From NCBI GenBank assembly GCA_033105485.1, contig CP136956.1:1240001-1304000 (forward strand): 64,000 nt of DNA, in the 5' to 3' direction. The notes under the pieces were generated by a model, which made no database searches, was not told where the DNA came from, and saw nothing but the letters and a program-made list of their open reading frames with translations. Positions 62,560 to 64,000 of this stretch are shown here, one piece after another. Position numbers and translations under genes: made by a program. The stretch's first letter is position 1; each line of letters begins with the position of its first letter. Source of the stretch: LVI-A0039 sp033105485. Lineage in GTDB: Bacteria; Bacillota_I; Bacilli_A; UBA3375.

Positions 62560-63498
62560 ATGAAAATTGAAAATATTATTTTAAATAAGCATAGAAATGT
62601 TTCAATCACAACTTATTTGTTGAAAAGAGCAGAAGAATTCGACTATAAGCCTAAACCTCCAATCGTATTAATTTGTCCTGGTGGTGGCTACACAAACTTG
62701 TCTTCACGAGAATCTGAACCTATTGCACTTAGCTATAATGCATCAGGATTTAATGCAGTGGTTTTAGAGTATGGGATTGGTCAATATGCAAAGATGCCAG
62801 GACCTGTTGAAGATTTAGCAGATGCGATGATTTTTATCAATGAACATGCTGACCAATGGGGAGTTGATAAAGAGAATATTTTTGTTGTTGGTTTCTCTGC
62901 AGGTGGACATTTAGCGGCTGCTTTGGGTTCATTTTGGAATCGTAGTGATATTTTACCTAGATATAGTGGGAATCAGGCTATAATAAGGCCTAAAGGGATA
63001 ATATTATCTTACCCAGTGATTGATTTATTAGAAACGTCAATGTATACTGATTTTGAACATAAACCAGCTGCAACAATTGATGATATGGATGAACCTAATA
63101 TATATGATTTAACTCGTCAAGATGTATTTTCAATTCAGGATGATCAATTGTATGTAAATTTTAGAGAAATAATGAATGCCACAATGTGTGGAAAAAAAGC
63201 TGACTTAGATTTTATTAAAATGTATAGCATTAATAAACAAGTTAGTAAGAGTACATGCCCTTCATTTATTTGGCACACACTGGAAGACGATTTAATATTT
63301 CCGTCTAATTCACTGAAGTATGCTTTAAGTTTAGAAGCAAATAATGTTGATTACGAATTGCATATTTTTCCCCAAGGAAAACATGGCCTTGCTTTGGCAA
63401 ACAATATAACCGCTCATAGTCAGGAGCAAGTAGTTGAGAAATGTCAGTTATGGTTACCATTGTCAGTAGAATGGATAAAACTACAAATACAAAAATAA
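62560..63498 (+). CDS. Alpha/beta-hydrolase esterase (BD-FAE/acetyl esterase type)
   Basis: 312 residues, complete, no signal peptide. Oxyanion motif CPGGGYTNLSSRESEPIA, nucleophile elbow GFSAGGHLAAALGSFW, catalytic Asp in TLEDDLIFP, and His in GKHGLALA. Relatives deacetylate xylo-oligosaccharides inside cells. AGAGGAG precedes the start. A fragment of a paralogue lies at 60570, and an acetyl xylan esterase remnant is nearby, which supports a xylan-related role. Confidence 0.9.
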   Translation: MKIENIILNKHRNVSITTYLLKRAEEFDYKPKPPIVLICPGGGYTNLSSRESEPIALSYNASGFNAVVLEYGIGQYAKMPGPVEDLADAMIFINEHADQWGVDKENIFVVGFSAGGHLAAALGSFWNRSDILPRYSGNQAIIRPKGIILSYPVIDLLETSMYTDFEHKPAATIDDMDEPNIYDLTRQDVFSIQDDQLYVNFREIMNATMCGKKADLDFIKMYSINKQVSKSTCPSFIWHTLEDDLIFPSNSLKYALSLEANNVDYELHIFPQGKHGLALANNITAHSQEQVVEKCQLWLPLSVEWIKLQIQK

Positions 63499-63523
63499 AG
63501 ATGCTAACTGAGTTAGCATCTTT
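63497..63523. terminator. Bidirectional terminator between convergent genes
   Basis: AAAGATGCTAAC (63497-63508) / GTTAGCATCTTT (63512-63523), loop TGA. Confidence 0.9.
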
Positions 63524-63526
63524 CCT

Positions 63527-64000
63527 TTATTTAATTAAGTGTTCTTGAATTAATTCACACATTTTTATATAGCCATATTCATTGGGGTGAAGTCCATCAT
63601 TAGATAGACTCATATTCATGAAACCATACTCAGTTTGTAAAACTTGGTTGTAGTCAATTAAAACTACGTTGTTTTCTTGTGCATAATTTGCAATGTTTTC
63701 ATTTAGAATATTGATTATTGCATTAGTGTATTCAAAGTTTGTATCAGCTTCAAAATTGCATGTAATTGTACATAATTTGACAATGATTTTATTAGCAGTT
63801 AATTTTTTTACAATCAAATCTATGTATTTCATTGTATGTTCTACTAGTGAATCAATATCTTTTAATGTGTTGCCCTCTTCGAAATACCATGCTCGAAGAT
63901 CATTAACCCCTCCCATAAAAATAACTTCCTTAGGTTGGTGACTTAAAATATCTCTTTCGATACGTTCATACATATATGGCAGTCGATCCCCACCAATTCC
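63527..64000 (-). CDS. SGNH/GDSL-family hydrolase, 5' end outside the window
   Basis: The minus-strand frame stays open to the last base. It includes GIGGDRLPYMYERI (block II glycine), FMGGVNDLRAW (block III Gly-x-Asn-Asp) and NDGLHPNEYGY (Asp and His). Only the start with the GDS motif is missing. A short internal ATG at 63973 is not the start because block II precedes it in frame. It is probably an esterase, possibly a carbohydrate deacetylase given its neighbours. Confidence 0.88.
   Translation of the reverse strand, partial: GIGGDRLPYMYERIERDILSHQPKEVIFMGGVNDLRAWYFEEGNTLKDIDSLVEHTMKYIDLIVKKLTANKIIVKLCTITCNFEADTNFEYTNAIINILNENIANYAQENNVVLIDYNQVLQTEYGFMNMSLSNDGLHPNEYGYIKMCELIQEHLIK

Overview
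The window is AT-rich, densely coded chromosomal DNA from a low-GC Gram-positive bacterium (Bacillota). The dcw gene order (rsmH-ftsL-pbp-mraY-murD-murG-murB-divIB), gatCAB, the tmk-holB-ricT-trmN6 order and strong AGGAGG ribosome sites fit a deep Bacillota lineage of the Erysipelotrichia/Turicibacter/Culicoidibacter kind; this placement is inference. Trp is encoded by TGG, so UGA is not reassigned, yet none of the 63 gene ends I read uses TGA (52 TAA, 11 TAG).

Layout. 1-12.9 kb: end of a DUF177 gene, rpmF, then a tightly packed cell-wall/division cluster (rsmH to divIB), pgsA, a PAP2-like gene, infC and gapA. 12.9-16.2 kb, minus strand: an envelope-sensing set (secreted protein, DUF1700, PadR regulator) followed by an acyltransferase and an SGNH hydrolase. 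16.2-16.9 kb: a small decayed defence patch, consisting of a repeat RNA and terminator that look like a type III antitoxin, a truncated ToxN-like ORF and a broken fic gene. 17.0-40.3 kb: housekeeping genes on the plus strand (ligA, gatCAB, a K+ transporter, pgcA, mnmA, mutM, coaE, rimM-trmD, lepB, a two-component system, tmk-holB-ricT-trmN6) with membrane proteases of the CPBP family. 40.4-40.8 kb: an unannotated small RNA with a consensus promoter, four C-rich anti-Shine-Dalgarno motifs and an intrinsic terminator. 40.9-41.6 kb: a decayed gene.

41.7-58.8 kb is a complete maltodextrin/glycogen utilisation region. A lipoprotein-dependent ABC importer (malE, malF, malG, malK) brings in maltodextrins. 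A debranching enzyme, a pullulanase, a neopullulanase and an alpha-glucosidase trim them, and phosphorylase plus amylomaltase turn them into glucose-1-phosphate and glucose. pgcA (26.1 kb) can feed the former into glycolysis. A LacI-family regulator lies in the operon, and matching operators with a central CG lie at both promoters (malE and glgP).

58.8-64.0 kb is accessory and partly ruined: a GNAT gene flanked by a duplicated malQ tail, an SDR gene, and fragments of a LacI regulator, an esterase, an acetyl xylan esterase and a xylulokinase, followed by an intact esterase and a partial SGNH hydrolase. This looks like a decaying xylan/pentose locus.

The observations I rate highest are the multi-motif small RNA (40.6 kb), the type III toxin-antitoxin remnant (16.3 kb) and the absence of TGA stops. 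No tRNA, rRNA, CRISPR array or insertion sequence was recognised.
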